Below are positions 15,775 to 24,800 of a stretch of DNA of 64,000 nt, one piece after another. Position 1 is the first letter of the stretch. Every line of letters starts with the position of its first letter. The notes below the pieces were generated by a model, which was not told where the DNA came from, ran no database searches, and saw nothing but the letters and a program-made list of their open reading frames with translations. Made by a program: the position numbers and the translations under genes. This DNA is from Bilophila wadsworthia ATCC 49260 (GTDB taxonomy: Bacteria > Desulfobacterota > Desulfovibrionia > Desulfovibrionales > Desulfovibrionaceae): assembly GCF_000701705.1 (NCBI RefSeq), contig NZ_JNJP01000010.1, forward strand, positions 1-64,000. Direction: 5' to 3'.

Positions 15775-17210
15775 TAGCCCGCCGAATTCCCATGCGGAAC
15801 GCATCCAAAAGCCGAGTCGTCCGGCTGGCGAAGTACCTGGAGGACAAGAAGAGCAGTTCTCGTGTCCAGGACGTGACGATAACGGGATGCTACAGCCCGG
15901 ATGTAGAGGGTGCGGCCCTGGAGATGATGGCCGTACAGGCGGAAAACAGACAGGCAAAGAGCGATAAAACATATCACCTTATCATCAGTTTCCGCGAGGG
16001 AGAGCGTCCGGATCGTGACACGATTACCGCTATTGAAAAGCGTTTTTGTGAGAATCTTGGCTATGGCGAGCATCAGCGTATTTCCGTTTTGCACGGCGAT
16101 ACGGAAAACCTCCATCTGCATGTTGCTATCAACAAGATCCATCCAGAAACATTAAGGATTCATGAACCGTACTATGACTATAAGACGCTGGCCAGAACAT
16201 GCTCGCAGCTTGAAAAGGAGTATGGGCTTGAGGTCGATAACCATACTTCCCGGAACAGGGGACGCCCAAGCGTGGCGACCAGTATGGAGAAGGCAGGAGG
16301 CCTGGAGTCCCTGACTGGCTGGATACAGCGCAATTGTCTGTCTGATTTGCAGAATGCCAAAAGCTGGAAGGAGTTCCATCATGTGTGTCTGGAGAATGGG
16401 CTTTCTCTACGGGCGCGGGGCAACGGTTTTGTCTTCGTGTCCGATAAGATTCATGTGAAAGCCAGTTCCGTGGATAGGGGATTATCCAAAAAAAATCTTG
16501 AAATGCGTCTTGGATCTTTCGAAGAATATCATGAAAATCTCGTTATGACAGCCAAGGTTTATCGAAGAAAACCCCTTGCGAGAGGTCATGAAAAATTATG
16601 GCGTGCCTTTCAGAAGGAAAAGGCCGAGTCTTCCGGTAACAGGCAGCAAATACAGGAAGATAGACAGAAAATGTTTGACAGTGCCCTGCAAGACTTCAGG
16701 CTCAGAAACTTCCTGATCAATCAGATGACGAGCGGGCGTGTGAACAAGATGATCCTTTATTATCTGAGCCGAAAGAAGTTGCGGCAACAGGCAAGAAAGG
16801 ATCAGTGGATGGACTGGTTGCGTGAAACAAGCCGCGACAAACGGAATCCGCAATCGTCGGAAGCTCTGGCCCTTTTATGTTCCCGGAAAACTTCGGGGAG
16901 GGAAGAGGGCGGTTATCTCAGCGGTATTGAAAAGGAACCGCTGGGGATGCCGGAAGTCGTCACGCGCAAGGGAACGCGCATTTTTTCAGGGAATATCCGG
17001 GAGCGGGATGGGCGAATCCTCATACCGAATAACCCGACTCCCCGGGAAATTCGGGAGCTCAAACATTTTGCGGAAAAGCACCTCGATAAGGTTGCCGTTC
17101 ACGGCGATGCTGAATTGAAGGGACTTTTCGGAGTTACCGGGCGCAAAACGCAGGCAGTCACGAAAAGCCAGTCGAAAGTACGAGACATGGACAGCGGCAT
17201 GGAGCGTTAG
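15771..17210 (+). CDS. TraI relaxase (MOBP type)
   Basis: This 479-residue relaxase aligns by eye with RK2 TraI from its first residues (MIARRIPMRNASKSRVVRLA). Motifs: the nucleophile tyrosine in LAKYLED; KTYHLIISFREGERPD; and the metal-binding HGDTENLHLHVAINKIHP. It nicks oriT, stays covalently bound to the 5' end and pilots the strand. At 479 residues it is shorter than RK2 TraI (about 730) and has no obvious helicase or primase domain. The C-terminal part is basic and less conserved. Confidence 0.92.
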   Translation: MIARRIPMRNASKSRVVRLAKYLEDKKSSSRVQDVTITGCYSPDVEGAALEMMAVQAENRQAKSDKTYHLIISFREGERPDRDTITAIEKRFCENLGYGEHQRISVLHGDTENLHLHVAINKIHPETLRIHEPYYDYKTLARTCSQLEKEYGLEVDNHTSRNRGRPSVATSMEKAGGLESLTGWIQRNCLSDLQNAKSWKEFHHVCLENGLSLRARGNGFVFVSDKIHVKASSVDRGLSKKNLEMRLGSFEEYHENLVMTAKVYRRKPLARGHEKLWRAFQKEKAESSGNRQQIQEDRQKMFDSALQDFRLRNFLINQMTSGRVNKMILYYLSRKKLRQQARKDQWMDWLRETSRDKRNPQSSEALALLCSRKTSGREEGGYLSGIEKEPLGMPEVVTRKGTRIFSGNIRERDGRILIPNNPTPREIRELKHFAEKHLDKVAVHGDAELKGLFGVTGRKTQAVTKSQSKVRDMDSGMER

Positions 17211-17220
17211 GAGGCGCGGC

Positions 17221-19149
17221 ATGAAAAAGCGGAATGCGGAACCTGCCGTCATGCAGGAGCAGAGAGGCGGAAGTTGGAAACAGCGGTTATTCGTCCTGTT
17301 CTCATTATTTGCCGGCCTGAGCGTGGCGACGCAGGTTTTTGCCCATCAGTATGGATACGGCGAATTCCTTGGCCCTCAAGTCAATGGCATCTATCCCCCT
17401 TGGGGCATACTCGTATGGGGAAGCATGGCGTATGATGCCGCACCGGGGATGTTCATAGGAGCGGGCTCGGTTGGGTTGTTCGTTTCTGGTGTCCTTTTGC
17501 TTATGAGCCTGTTTGTTCGTCTTGTTGCCGCGAATACCGGACAGCGGAATCCGTACCTGCACGGTTCGGCAAGATGGGCCGAGGAAGAGGAGGTGAAACA
17601 TGCGGGACTGATGACCGACGAAGGCGTATTTGTGGGGGGCTGGAGGGGAAAACGGGAAAAGCGTTACCTGCGACATGACGGAAACCAGCATGTCCTGTGT
17701 TTTGCTCCTACACGTTCGGGCAAGGGCGTATGTCTCGTCATTCCTACGCTGCTTACGTGGATGAGGAGCTGCGTCGTCACCGACATGAAGGGGGAGCTTT
17801 GGGCGTTGACCGCCGGCTGGCGGCAGAAATACGCAGGCCAGAAGGTGCTGCGCTTTGAACCGGCTTCTCCGGAGTCAGTCAAATGGAACCCTCTGGATGA
17901 GGTCAGGCTCAAGACGAAGTATGAGACGGGAGACATCCAGAATCTTGCCACGCTGCTTGCTGATCCAAACGGCAAGGGACTGGACGGGGGGGATTCTTCC
18001 GCACACTTCACGAACTTATGTCGTTCGTTGCTGACAGGTCTCATAACCCATGTGCTGTATTTACGGGAAGAGAACCGGGAATTTGACGCATCTCTGGGAG
18101 CCGTTGATGCACTTCTGTCTACTCCGGAATCGAGTTTGCTCGAAGACGAATTTTGGAAGGCAATGCAGGAGCACAAGCACCGGAAGAACGAGAGCACCGG
18201 ACAGATGGAGTCCCATCCTCTTGTAGTCAAGTGTGCACAGGACATTATCAATACGCCGACGAAGGAGCGGGGCTCGGTGCTGAGCACGACGCGCAATACG
18301 GTTGCCCTCTACAGGGACGACATCATCAGTAAAAATACGTCGGTTTCCGAGTTCTGCATCAAAGATCTGATGAATTATGCCGATCCGGTGACGCTCTATA
18401 TTATTACGGAAGAGACCGATAAGGAGCGCGTCAAGCCGCTGTTTCGTCTGCTTTTGGCGATGATCTGCCGCAAGCTCGCGTCAGGCATGACGTATGAGAA
18501 GATTGGCGAGTCACGTCGCGCCAAGTCTCCCAATACGCACAAGCTGCTCATGCTCATCGACGAGTTTCCGAGTTTCGGAAAACTCGAAGTCATCCAGAAG
18601 TCCTTAGCCTTCCTGGCGGGCTATGGAATACGGTTCTACCTGATCGCTCAGGATCTGGCGCAGCTCAGAAGCAGGGAAGAGGGATATGGGGAGAACGAGG
18701 CCATTACTTCGAACTGCCACATTCAGGTGGCGTTCACGCCGCAGAAACTTGAGACAGCCAAGTATCTTTCCCAACTGACAGGGCAGACGACGGTATCCTA
18801 TGCGGAAATTGCGATGAGTGGCAGCCGGTTGAGCCTGTTCCAGTCAAATATGACAAAGACCTACAGAGACGTATCGCGTCCATTGATGACCGAGGACGAA
18901 TGTCTGCGTATGCGCGGTCCGAAAATGAAAGGCGATGTGATGATCGAGGGAGGGGACATGCTGCTGTTTTACGCGGGAATTCCAGCAATACGCGGCATTC
19001 AGATACCTTACTTCCTCGATCCCGTGCTCCAGAAGCGTTCATGCGTTGATCCGCCCGTGCGGACGGATGTTACGATGGTGCCCAAAAAGGAGAAGGCGGT
19101 CCAAAAGACAGTAGAGGCCGAAGATGCCGAAACTTCCTTTGCTTTGTAG
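17221..19149 (+). CDS. TraG / VirD4-type coupling protein
   Basis: This 642-residue protein has two N-terminal membrane segments (RLFVLFSLFAGLSVATQVFA and a second near residue 85). Then come NPYLHGSARWAEEEE, Walker A FAPTRSGKGVCLV, and Walker B LLMLIDEFPSFGKLE. The C-terminus contains the MKGDVMIEGGDMLLFYAG region typical of TraG. It is an inner-membrane ATPase that links the TraI relaxosome to the Trb secretion channel. It begins 10 bases after traI, and its end overlaps traF by 26 bases. Confidence 0.93.
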   Translation: MKKRNAEPAVMQEQRGGSWKQRLFVLFSLFAGLSVATQVFAHQYGYGEFLGPQVNGIYPPWGILVWGSMAYDAAPGMFIGAGSVGLFVSGVLLLMSLFVRLVAANTGQRNPYLHGSARWAEEEEVKHAGLMTDEGVFVGGWRGKREKRYLRHDGNQHVLCFAPTRSGKGVCLVIPTLLTWMRSCVVTDMKGELWALTAGWRQKYAGQKVLRFEPASPESVKWNPLDEVRLKTKYETGDIQNLATLLADPNGKGLDGGDSSAHFTNLCRSLLTGLITHVLYLREENREFDASLGAVDALLSTPESSLLEDEFWKAMQEHKHRKNESTGQMESHPLVVKCAQDIINTPTKERGSVLSTTRNTVALYRDDIISKNTSVSEFCIKDLMNYADPVTLYIITEETDKERVKPLFRLLLAMICRKLASGMTYEKIGESRRAKSPNTHKLLMLIDEFPSFGKLEVIQKSLAFLAGYGIRFYLIAQDLAQLRSREEGYGENEAITSNCHIQVAFTPQKLETAKYLSQLTGQTTVSYAEIAMSGSRLSLFQSNMTKTYRDVSRPLMTEDECLRMRGPKMKGDVMIEGGDMLLFYAGIPAIRGIQIPYFLDPVLQKRSCVDPPVRTDVTMVPKKEKAVQKTVEAEDAETSFAL

Positions 19150-19621
19150 CAGCGCGATTCTGGTTCTCGCTTTCGCCCAAGTGACGGCCAGTTTTTTTGT
19201 CATCAACACCACGAAGAGTTTTCCCCCAGGCATCTACATGAAGACGCATGGCCCCGTACATCGGGGAGATCTGGTTCTCGTCTGTCCGGAAGACAACGAA
19301 GTGAACAGGTATGGCCGAGACCACGGGCTTGTTTCCTATGGCGTCTGTCCCCATCGGTACGGATACCTGATCAAACGGGTTGCAGCCCTAGACGGCGACC
19401 ATGTTACATTTTCCGATGAGCGCGTGCGGGTGAACGGCATTCCTCTGGAGAACAGCGCAAGACAGCCATCCATCCCGTCCCGCGTGGATGGCAGCGTCGA
19501 GCTGCATGAAGAGGCTCTGGTCATGTCCGAACATCCCCTGTCTTTCGACAGTCGCTATTTCGGCGTTGTGAGCGCCGATGCGATATGTACGCCTTTAAAA
19601 CCCCTTATCACATGGGAGTAG
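19124..19621 (+). CDS. TraF-type conjugative signal peptidase (S26)
   Basis: This 165-residue protein has an N-terminal membrane anchor (LLCSSAILVLAFAQVTASFF). The serine-lysine peptidase pair is visible as Ser in TTKSFPPGIY and Lys in GYLIKRVAALDGD. In IncP plasmids TraF processes and cyclises the TrbC pilin. The matching substrate here is trbC at 59244-59597. It is translated from within the 3' end of traG. Confidence 0.9.
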   Translation: MPKLPLLCSSAILVLAFAQVTASFFVINTTKSFPPGIYMKTHGPVHRGDLVLVCPEDNEVNRYGRDHGLVSYGVCPHRYGYLIKRVAALDGDHVTFSDERVRVNGIPLENSARQPSIPSRVDGSVELHEEALVMSEHPLSFDSRYFGVVSADAICTPLKPLITWE

Positions 19622-19624
19622 TTT

Positions 19625-22042
19625 ATGGCCAAGTCAGAAGATCACTATACGCGAGTGGCCGAACAACTGATCGAGAAGCTGAAGGAGGGCACGGCACCGT
19701 GGCAACAGCCCTGGGATGCCGGGGGGTACGGCTCACGCCCCATGAATCCGACGACGGGCAAGCCGTATCGCGGCGGCAACATGTTGTACCTCATGATGCA
19801 GGGCCACGGCGATCCGCGCTGGATGACCTATCGGCAGGCGCAATCCGTCGGAGCACAGGTCAGGAAAGGCGAAAAGGGGACGCCGATTATTTACTGGAAG
19901 TTCGAGGAGGAGCGAACGGTACGTGGCGACGACGGCAAGCCGGTCAGGGATGCGGACGGAAATGCGGTCAAGGAAAAGGTGCAACTGGAGCGCCCGCGCA
20001 GTTTCATCAGCTACGTGTTCAATGCGGACCAGATTGAAGGCCTGGAGCCGCTGCTCACACCTGAGAAGCCGCAGGGGTGGGCGGATGTGACCAGAGCGGA
20101 GAAGCTCCTTGAGGCTTCTGGAGCGAAGATCGTCAACCGAAAACAGGCCGGCGCGTTCTACAGGCCGGGAGAGGATGCCATCTATTTGCCGCTGAAGGCG
20201 CAGTTTTCGGATGAAGTGGGCTACTACTCGACCGCGCTGCATGAGCTTGGCCACTGGACCGGACACGAGACCAGGCTGAACAGAGAGTCCGGGCCGTTTG
20301 GGAGTATTTCCTATGCGAAGGAAGAGCTGCGGGCTGAGATCGGCAGCATGATGCTTTCTGCCGAGTTAGGTATTGGGGTGAGCGTCGATTCCCATGCCGC
20401 GTATGTCCAGAGCTGGATCAAGGTGCTCCAGGACGATCCTCGTGAAATCTTCAGAGCGGCGGCTGACGCTGAAAAAATTTGCGATTTCATCATGGATTTA
20501 GAGTTGACACAGGAACAGCGCCTGGAAAGACAGACCGAGCGGGAATCCTTTGCCGATGCCACGCCGTTCATGGACGACAAGGTGCAAGATGCCGTATCCC
20601 GGAAGGAAGGGACGGTATCGAGGGAAGTGTCATCTCCGGAGAAGGTTCGGGAGCGGATATATCTGAATGTTCCGTACAGGGAAAAGGATGCGGCCAGCGA
20701 CCTTGGCGCAAAGTGGGATCGGAGAGAGAAAAGCTGGTATGTCCCTGAGGGAAAGGACGTGGAGCCGTTTGGAAAATGGCTCGGGAGAGATGAATCCATG
20801 CAGGAACGGAAGGCGCAGGACCCTGTGACGGAGGAACGCATCTACCTTGCGGTAGCGTATCAGGAGCACTGGGCGGCGAAAAAGGCCGGCGCGGAATGGG
20901 ACAAGGATGCCCGCAGTTGGTATGTCGGCCCAAAGGGTGACATGGAAAAGCTGAAGAGATGGCTTCCGGAGAACGTCAAATCCCAGCAGATGCCTCCCAT
21001 GTCGCCACGAGAAGAATTTGGCGAAACACTGCGGAGCCTTGGATGCGTCATCGAAGGGGAGCATCCGGTCATGGACGGCAAAGCGCATAGGATCAAGGTA
21101 GAGGGAGATCGCGAGGGAGCGCAGTCAGGATTCTATGTTGGCCATATGGATGGCCGGCCAGCAGGTTATGCCAAAAATAACCGGACGGGCGAGGAAATCC
21201 GCTGGAAATCGCAAGGAGCCGTTCTGAGTACCCAGGATCGGGCAGCGTTCAAGGCGACATGTGAGCGCAAACAAGCTGAGCGGGCAGCGGCACAGTTGCA
21301 GGAGCAGGAGAACACAGCGCAGCGAGTTGCGGGACAGCTTTCGTCCATGCGGGAGAATGTGGACACGCCCTATCTTAATAAGAAGGGGCTGGGAGCGAGA
21401 AAGGGCGTCTTCCTTGGTGAGGACGGGAAGACCACCTGCATTCCGGCGTTTGATGTCGATGGGAAGCTCTGGACCATGCAGTACATTCAGGAGGACGGGA
21501 CGAAGCGGTTTGCGAAGAATGGCCGTAAGGAGGGGTGCTTCACAGTAGCTGGAGGAGGCATGGACGCCCTGCGCAATGCCCCGGCCATAGTTATCGCCGA
21601 GGGCTACGCTACGGCGGGAAGCATCTCTGATGGCATTGCCGCTCCGGTCGTGGCCGCGTTCGACTCTGGGAATCTGATGGCTGTTGCGAAGGCCCTGCAC
21701 GACAAGTATCCTGACAAGGCGGTGATCGTCGCCGGCGATGATGATCAGCATCTTTTGGATAATCCCAGGGTACGTCGGAATGTAGGGCGGGAAAAGGCCG
21801 AAATGGCAGCCGAGGCCGTGGGGGGGAAGGCTGTCTTCCCCATTTTCGCACCCGGAGAACGGGAAAAGGATTGTGCGGGGTTTACGGACTTCAATGATTT
21901 AGGGACGAAAAGCAAATTCGGAATGGCGGCGGTCGAGCGGCAGCTCAAGCCGGCGATAGAGAAGGCGATCACGGAAAAGGTCAAGGAACTGGAACGGAAT
22001 AAGCAACAGGAGCGGTCCCGCTCCGAAGGAATGGAACGATGA
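19625..22042 (+). CDS. ArdC-like antirestriction / TraC-type primase fusion
   Basis: The 805 residues have three parts. Residues 1-300 are an ArdC/DUF1738 domain (MAKSEDHYTRVAEQLIEKL, then GTAPWQQPWD) with a zincin-like site HELGHWTGHETRLNR. Two copies of a DUF5710-like module follow (ERIYLNVPYREKDAASDLGA and ERIYLAVAYQEHWAAKKAGA). The C-terminal half is a Toprim primase (VIAEGYATAGSI, VIVAGDDDQHLL). RK2 TraC1 is also a fusion with a primase end. The N-terminus probably protects incoming single strands, and the C-terminus primes complementary synthesis. It is the fifth gene of the traJ operon. Confidence 0.87.
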   Translation: MAKSEDHYTRVAEQLIEKLKEGTAPWQQPWDAGGYGSRPMNPTTGKPYRGGNMLYLMMQGHGDPRWMTYRQAQSVGAQVRKGEKGTPIIYWKFEEERTVRGDDGKPVRDADGNAVKEKVQLERPRSFISYVFNADQIEGLEPLLTPEKPQGWADVTRAEKLLEASGAKIVNRKQAGAFYRPGEDAIYLPLKAQFSDEVGYYSTALHELGHWTGHETRLNRESGPFGSISYAKEELRAEIGSMMLSAELGIGVSVDSHAAYVQSWIKVLQDDPREIFRAAADAEKICDFIMDLELTQEQRLERQTERESFADATPFMDDKVQDAVSRKEGTVSREVSSPEKVRERIYLNVPYREKDAASDLGAKWDRREKSWYVPEGKDVEPFGKWLGRDESMQERKAQDPVTEERIYLAVAYQEHWAAKKAGAEWDKDARSWYVGPKGDMEKLKRWLPENVKSQQMPPMSPREEFGETLRSLGCVIEGEHPVMDGKAHRIKVEGDREGAQSGFYVGHMDGRPAGYAKNNRTGEEIRWKSQGAVLSTQDRAAFKATCERKQAERAAAQLQEQENTAQRVAGQLSSMRENVDTPYLNKKGLGARKGVFLGEDGKTTCIPAFDVDGKLWTMQYIQEDGTKRFAKNGRKEGCFTVAGGGMDALRNAPAIVIAEGYATAGSISDGIAAPVVAAFDSGNLMAVAKALHDKYPDKAVIVAGDDDQHLLDNPRVRRNVGREKAEMAAEAVGGKAVFPIFAPGEREKDCAGFTDFNDLGTKSKFGMAAVERQLKPAIEKAITEKVKELERNKQQERSRSEGMER

Positions 22043-22278
22043 TGGAAGAACGCGAAGTGACTCAGGAACAGGCGGAAAAGTGGATCAGGGAACAGTATCA
22101 GCGCCCAGACGAGGATACGGCGGCACGGGAGGTACTGGATGCAAAGTGTGCGGAACTGGATGTGCCGGGGCACGAGGTGGAATTTGATCCTGATGAGGCT
22201 GAATTGTGCGGGGCGTTCAGAGAGGATGCCCTTGATGAGGAAGATGCCATCGAAGCAGCACTGGATCAGGAGATCTAG
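22039..22278 (+). CDS. small acidic protein, TraD-like position
   Basis: This 79-residue, strongly acidic, helical protein (EEREVTQEQAEKWIREQYQR, tail EDAIEAALDQEI) is coupled to the primase gene by an overlapping ATGA. A small acidic TraD follows the primase in IncP Tra1 regions, so the name rests on position and character. No catalytic motif is visible. Confidence 0.55.
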   Translation: MMEEREVTQEQAEKWIREQYQRPDEDTAAREVLDAKCAELDVPGHEVEFDPDEAELCGAFREDALDEEDAIEAALDQEI

Positions 22279-22308
22279 TGTTAGAAACTGAAGAAGCGAG
22301 CGATAGCC

Positions 22309-22497
22309 ATGATGAAGAAATTCGTGGGCCAGTTTCCGGCCTATGCCATAGGCGTCTACCTGGCAACAGGCCTCATGGATGGAATATGGAATCCTCTGCA
22401 CTGGAGTGGAAAACAGTGGGCGTCGGCTGTACTGGCTGGACTTATCGTTTTAATTGGTGCATGGGGATGGAATCGCTGGAAAGCGAAACGTGGGTAA
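22309..22497 (+). CDS. small inner-membrane protein (62 residues)
   Basis: It opens with a basic MMKKF and is followed by two hydrophobic stretches (PAYAIGVYLATGLMDG and WASAVLAGLIVLIGAWGW), ending WNRWKAKRG. This is a two-span membrane protein with a positive cytosolic tail. It is the last gene of the traJ-to-traD operon before a strong bidirectional terminator. Function unknown. Confidence 0.6.
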   Translation: MMKKFVGQFPAYAIGVYLATGLMDGIWNPLHWSGKQWASAVLAGLIVLIGAWGWNRWKAKRG

Positions 22498-22536
22498 CGC
22501 ATCACTGTCCATATTCCGGGACCTTGCATAGGTTTT

Positions 22537-22575
22537 AAAAGGGAGGGGCGCACTGTGGGTGCTCCCCTCCCTTTT
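22537..22575. terminator. bidirectional terminator between converging operons
   Basis: AAAAGGGAGGGG(C)GCAC pairs with GTGC(T)CCCCTCCCTTTT around a 5-base loop, a 16-bp stem interrupted only by a C-T mismatch. A and T runs at both ends let it work on both strands. It separates the tra operon (plus) from the MNT/HEPN/par genes (minus). Confidence 0.88.
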
Positions 22576-22591
22576 AGGCGTTTTCCCGCGA

Positions 22592-22903
22592 TTATTGCAA
22601 AAGGACATAACGGGTAGCTATTTCTTTTTGAAATTCTTCCGGCAGGAGAGCCCAGTCGTGAACGTCGATCAGAATGGGAATGTCACTTTCCCGGAATGCC
22701 GTTCTAAGCCGGTCGATTTCCGAGCTGGGGTTATCAAGCGCGGAGGGATTGCGCAGAACAAGATCAAGATCGCTTCCTTCATGCGCTTTTCCTGAAATAC
22801 GGCTGCCATACGCCCAGACTTGCGCAGCAGGAACGAAGGTGCGAAGAAGAGCACATACGTCTTTTTTTATCTCGGGATCAAGAAAAAGTTCATGCGGTTT
22901 CAT
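22592..22903 (-). CDS. MNT-type nucleotidyltransferase antitoxin
   Basis: The 103 residues from ATG 22903 (start MKPHELFLDPEIKKD, with GAAAGAG upstream) carry the minimal nucleotidyltransferase signature YGSRISGKAHEGSDLDLVL. In HEPN-MNT pairs the MNT protein neutralises the HEPN RNase, in characterised cases by adenylylating it. The gene overlaps the 3' end of the HEPN gene by 14 bases. An upstream in-frame Met (22927) would lengthen the overlap and is less likely. Confidence 0.88.
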   Translation of the reverse strand: MKPHELFLDPEIKKDVCALLRTFVPAAQVWAYGSRISGKAHEGSDLDLVLRNPSALDNPSSEIDRLRTAFRESDIPILIDVHDWALLPEEFQKEIATRYVLLQ

Positions 22904-23312
22904 CTCTTTCGTCCAGTCGTTGTGCAAGTACCCGTGCGTCTTCTATGAAGTTTTCCACTTGCTTGAGGGCTTCTTCCGCGAGAGTTTCCCCATAATCGTG
23001 TGCCGTAAGGTTCCTGTTGTCCCGGTAGGTGAACCAGCGGCTGGCCTCATCCGGGGTGAGCAGGCCATGCTTGGCGGCGTGGCGTAATACATCTTTAAAA
23101 TAGAGCCGGTCCACTTCAGAGGGGGATATGAAAAACTGTTTGAGGTATTTTCCTAGAAGTTTGCCTCCTGTCTCAAGAACAAGCTCAAAGCCTTTGATGG
23201 TGGCGTTGCGATAGACCTCGTACTCCACACTGCCCGCTTCGGCCTGTTTGAGGAGGGCGAACGACGCATCCAAGGTTTGAATGCACCGCTTGAAGTGTTT
23301 TGTCTGCAACAT
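22890..23312 (-). CDS. HEPN-domain toxin
   Basis: This 140-residue all-helical protein is of the HI0074/nucleotidyltransferase-substrate-binding type. The RNase signature Rx4-6H is seen in YRDNRNLTAHDYGE. It sits immediately upstream of and overlaps the MNT gene, giving the standard toxin-antitoxin order HEPN then MNT. It lies just below the ParA partition locus, which fits a stabilisation role. No trace of damage is seen. Confidence 0.87.
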   Translation of the reverse strand: MLQTKHFKRCIQTLDASFALLKQAEAGSVEYEVYRNATIKGFELVLETGGKLLGKYLKQFFISPSEVDRLYFKDVLRHAAKHGLLTPDEASRWFTYRDNRNLTAHDYGETLAEEALKQVENFIEDARVLAQRLDERDETA

Positions 23313-23321
23313 CCGACCTCC

Positions 23322-23615
23322 CTAGTAATCGTGTTTTTTTAGCCATTCATCCAAGGCTTCCCGGACGATTTCCACTTCCTTACGCCGTGTTTCATAGGCG
23401 CATTTGCGGAGGCGCTCCGAAAGTGAAAAGGAAAAATTGAATAATTTCCGCTGATCATTTCTTTCGGGTACAGATTTATGTGTATCTGCTTTTACAGGTT
23501 TATATATTTTTGTATCTATATTATTATGTATATCTGTAAGAGGCTCCGTCTTTCGGAATAACTCCGGGGCGGCAGCTTCTTTTACTTTATCTTTTCCTCT
23601 TTCTCCGAGCCCCAT
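23322..23615 (-). CDS. small partition partner of ParA (ParB/RHH-like)
   Basis: The 97 residues have a disordered N-terminus and a C-terminal segment (FSFSLSERLRKCAYETRRKE, then VEIVREALDEWLKKHDY) typical of ribbon-helix-helix or CopG-like helices. It begins right after parA. In small ParA systems (type Ib) the downstream protein binds parS and represses the operon. The partner role is inferred from position and this helical pattern. Confidence 0.65.
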   Translation of the reverse strand: MGLGERGKDKVKEAAAPELFRKTEPLTDIHNNIDTKIYKPVKADTHKSVPERNDQRKLFNFSFSLSERLRKCAYETRRKEVEIVREALDEWLKKHDY

Positions 23616-23616
23616 C

Positions 23617-24375
23617 TTATCCCTCCGTTCGCTTCAAGAATTCTTCAGCAAGGGCGGCGTAATCCTTCGCGCCATAGCTGTTCTTCCTGTACCGATAAAC
23701 ATCTTGCCCGTTGCTCGGCGCTTCCGCAAGACTCACATTGTCCCTGATGCGAGAGGATAAGATGGCTTCTCCCCATTCATCCGAGAGGGCTGCGGCCACA
23801 TCTTTGTTGAGCGTTTTCCGTGAATCAAAAAACGTCAGCACAAGGCCGAGGATAGCCAAGCCCGGATTGAGTTCCCGCACCATGCTCACTGTTTGCCGGA
23901 TGAGAGCCAGTCCCGCCAGCGCATAATACTCGACCTGAACGGGAATGAGGAGGCCGTTGGCCGCATTCAGCGCGTTGACCGTGATCAGGCCTAGAGAGGG
24001 AGGGCAATCCAGGAGGATATAGTCATAGTTGGCGGCGACCGATACCAGGGCTTTCTTCAAGAGGTTCTCCCGGCCTATGCGCCCGGCAAAGGCCATCTCC
24101 GCTTCCGCAAGCCGGATATTGGCAGGAAGAAGGTCGAGTTTGTCTTCTAACGGTCTCCTGGCTTCGGCAATGCTTAAAGCACCGGACAGCACATCGAAGA
24201 CAGTCTTCTCAATCTTTTGAGGCTCAAGACCGCAGGCATCGCTGAGATTGCCTTGTGCATCGAGGTCAACCAGCAGCACCCGTTTGCCCTTTCGAGCGAG
24301 AAAGACGCCCAGATTATGAGTGGTCGTAGTTTTCCCCACGCCCCCTTTTTGATTGCCTATGGCGCATATATACAT
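23617..24375 (-). CDS. ParA/Soj partition ATPase
   Basis: This 252-residue ParA has a deviant Walker A in AIGNQKGGVGKTTTTHNLG, switch DLDAQGNLSDACGL and Walker B YDYILLDCPPSLG. It lacks an N-terminal HTH, like small Soj-type ParA proteins. With the small downstream partner and the AT-rich upstream region it would form a partition locus. That could keep the circular form of the element segregating stably. Confidence 0.93.
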   Translation of the reverse strand: MYICAIGNQKGGVGKTTTTHNLGVFLARKGKRVLLVDLDAQGNLSDACGLEPQKIEKTVFDVLSGALSIAEARRPLEDKLDLLPANIRLAEAEMAFAGRIGRENLLKKALVSVAANYDYILLDCPPSLGLITVNALNAANGLLIPVQVEYYALAGLALIRQTVSMVRELNPGLAILGLVLTFFDSRKTLNKDVAAALSDEWGEAILSSRIRDNVSLAEAPSNGQDVYRYRKNSYGAKDYAALAEEFLKRTEG

Positions 24376-24394
24376 GGCAATTCTCCTTGTAAGT

Positions 24395-24478
24395 CAGTAT
24401 AGCATATCGTATTTATATATTTATGTAAATATAAATATCATTATTTTAATATTTATATGAATATATATTTATATAAAT
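24395..24478. promoter_or_regulatory. AT-rich repeat region upstream of parA (possible parS/operator)
   Basis: About 85 bases of nearly pure A/T lie between parA and R2. The octamer ATTTATAT occurs at least three times direct, and its complement ATATAAAT once or more. Repeated AT motifs ahead of parA are typical of operator/centromere sites bound by RHH partition proteins, and the parA promoter must also lie here. Confidence 0.5.
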
Positions 24479-24479
24479 G

Positions 24480-24770
24480 AGGGTGCGCCAGTGGGCGCAT
24501 CTTCCGCGCCATCGCTCGAAGACTCGCTCTGTCACGGAAGCAGACCCGACCCTTGGGAGCAGAGGAGGGGAAGGAAAGGGTTGCGCGAATACGCGCAACT
24601 TCCGCGCCTTCACTCCCGTTGGTCGTTCAGTCACGGAAGCAAGCCCGCTTTCCTCAAATCTTCTTTTTTCCGGCGTTGAGACGCCTTTGAAGCAGAACCC
24701 CTCCGAGGCCTTCTCCTTTTGGTGAAAGGCCTCGGAGGGGTTCTGTCTGAAAGGCAGGTCTCAACTCCAG
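24480..24770 (+). repeat. structured non-coding repeat R2 (paralogue of R1)
   Basis: About 291 bases share most of their sequence with 1186-1479. Here the long 3' hairpin is perfect: 20 bp from CAGAACCCCTCCGAGGCCTT to its complement (24693-24745). The smaller stems TGCGCC/GGCGCA, TTGCGCG/CGCGCAA and GGCGT/ACGCC are conserved although some loops changed. It precedes klcA by 30 bases. The copies sit 23 kb apart in the same orientation. Confidence 0.8.
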
Positions 24771-24800
24771 GAAAGAAACTCGCAGTCTGGGAGGACAACA

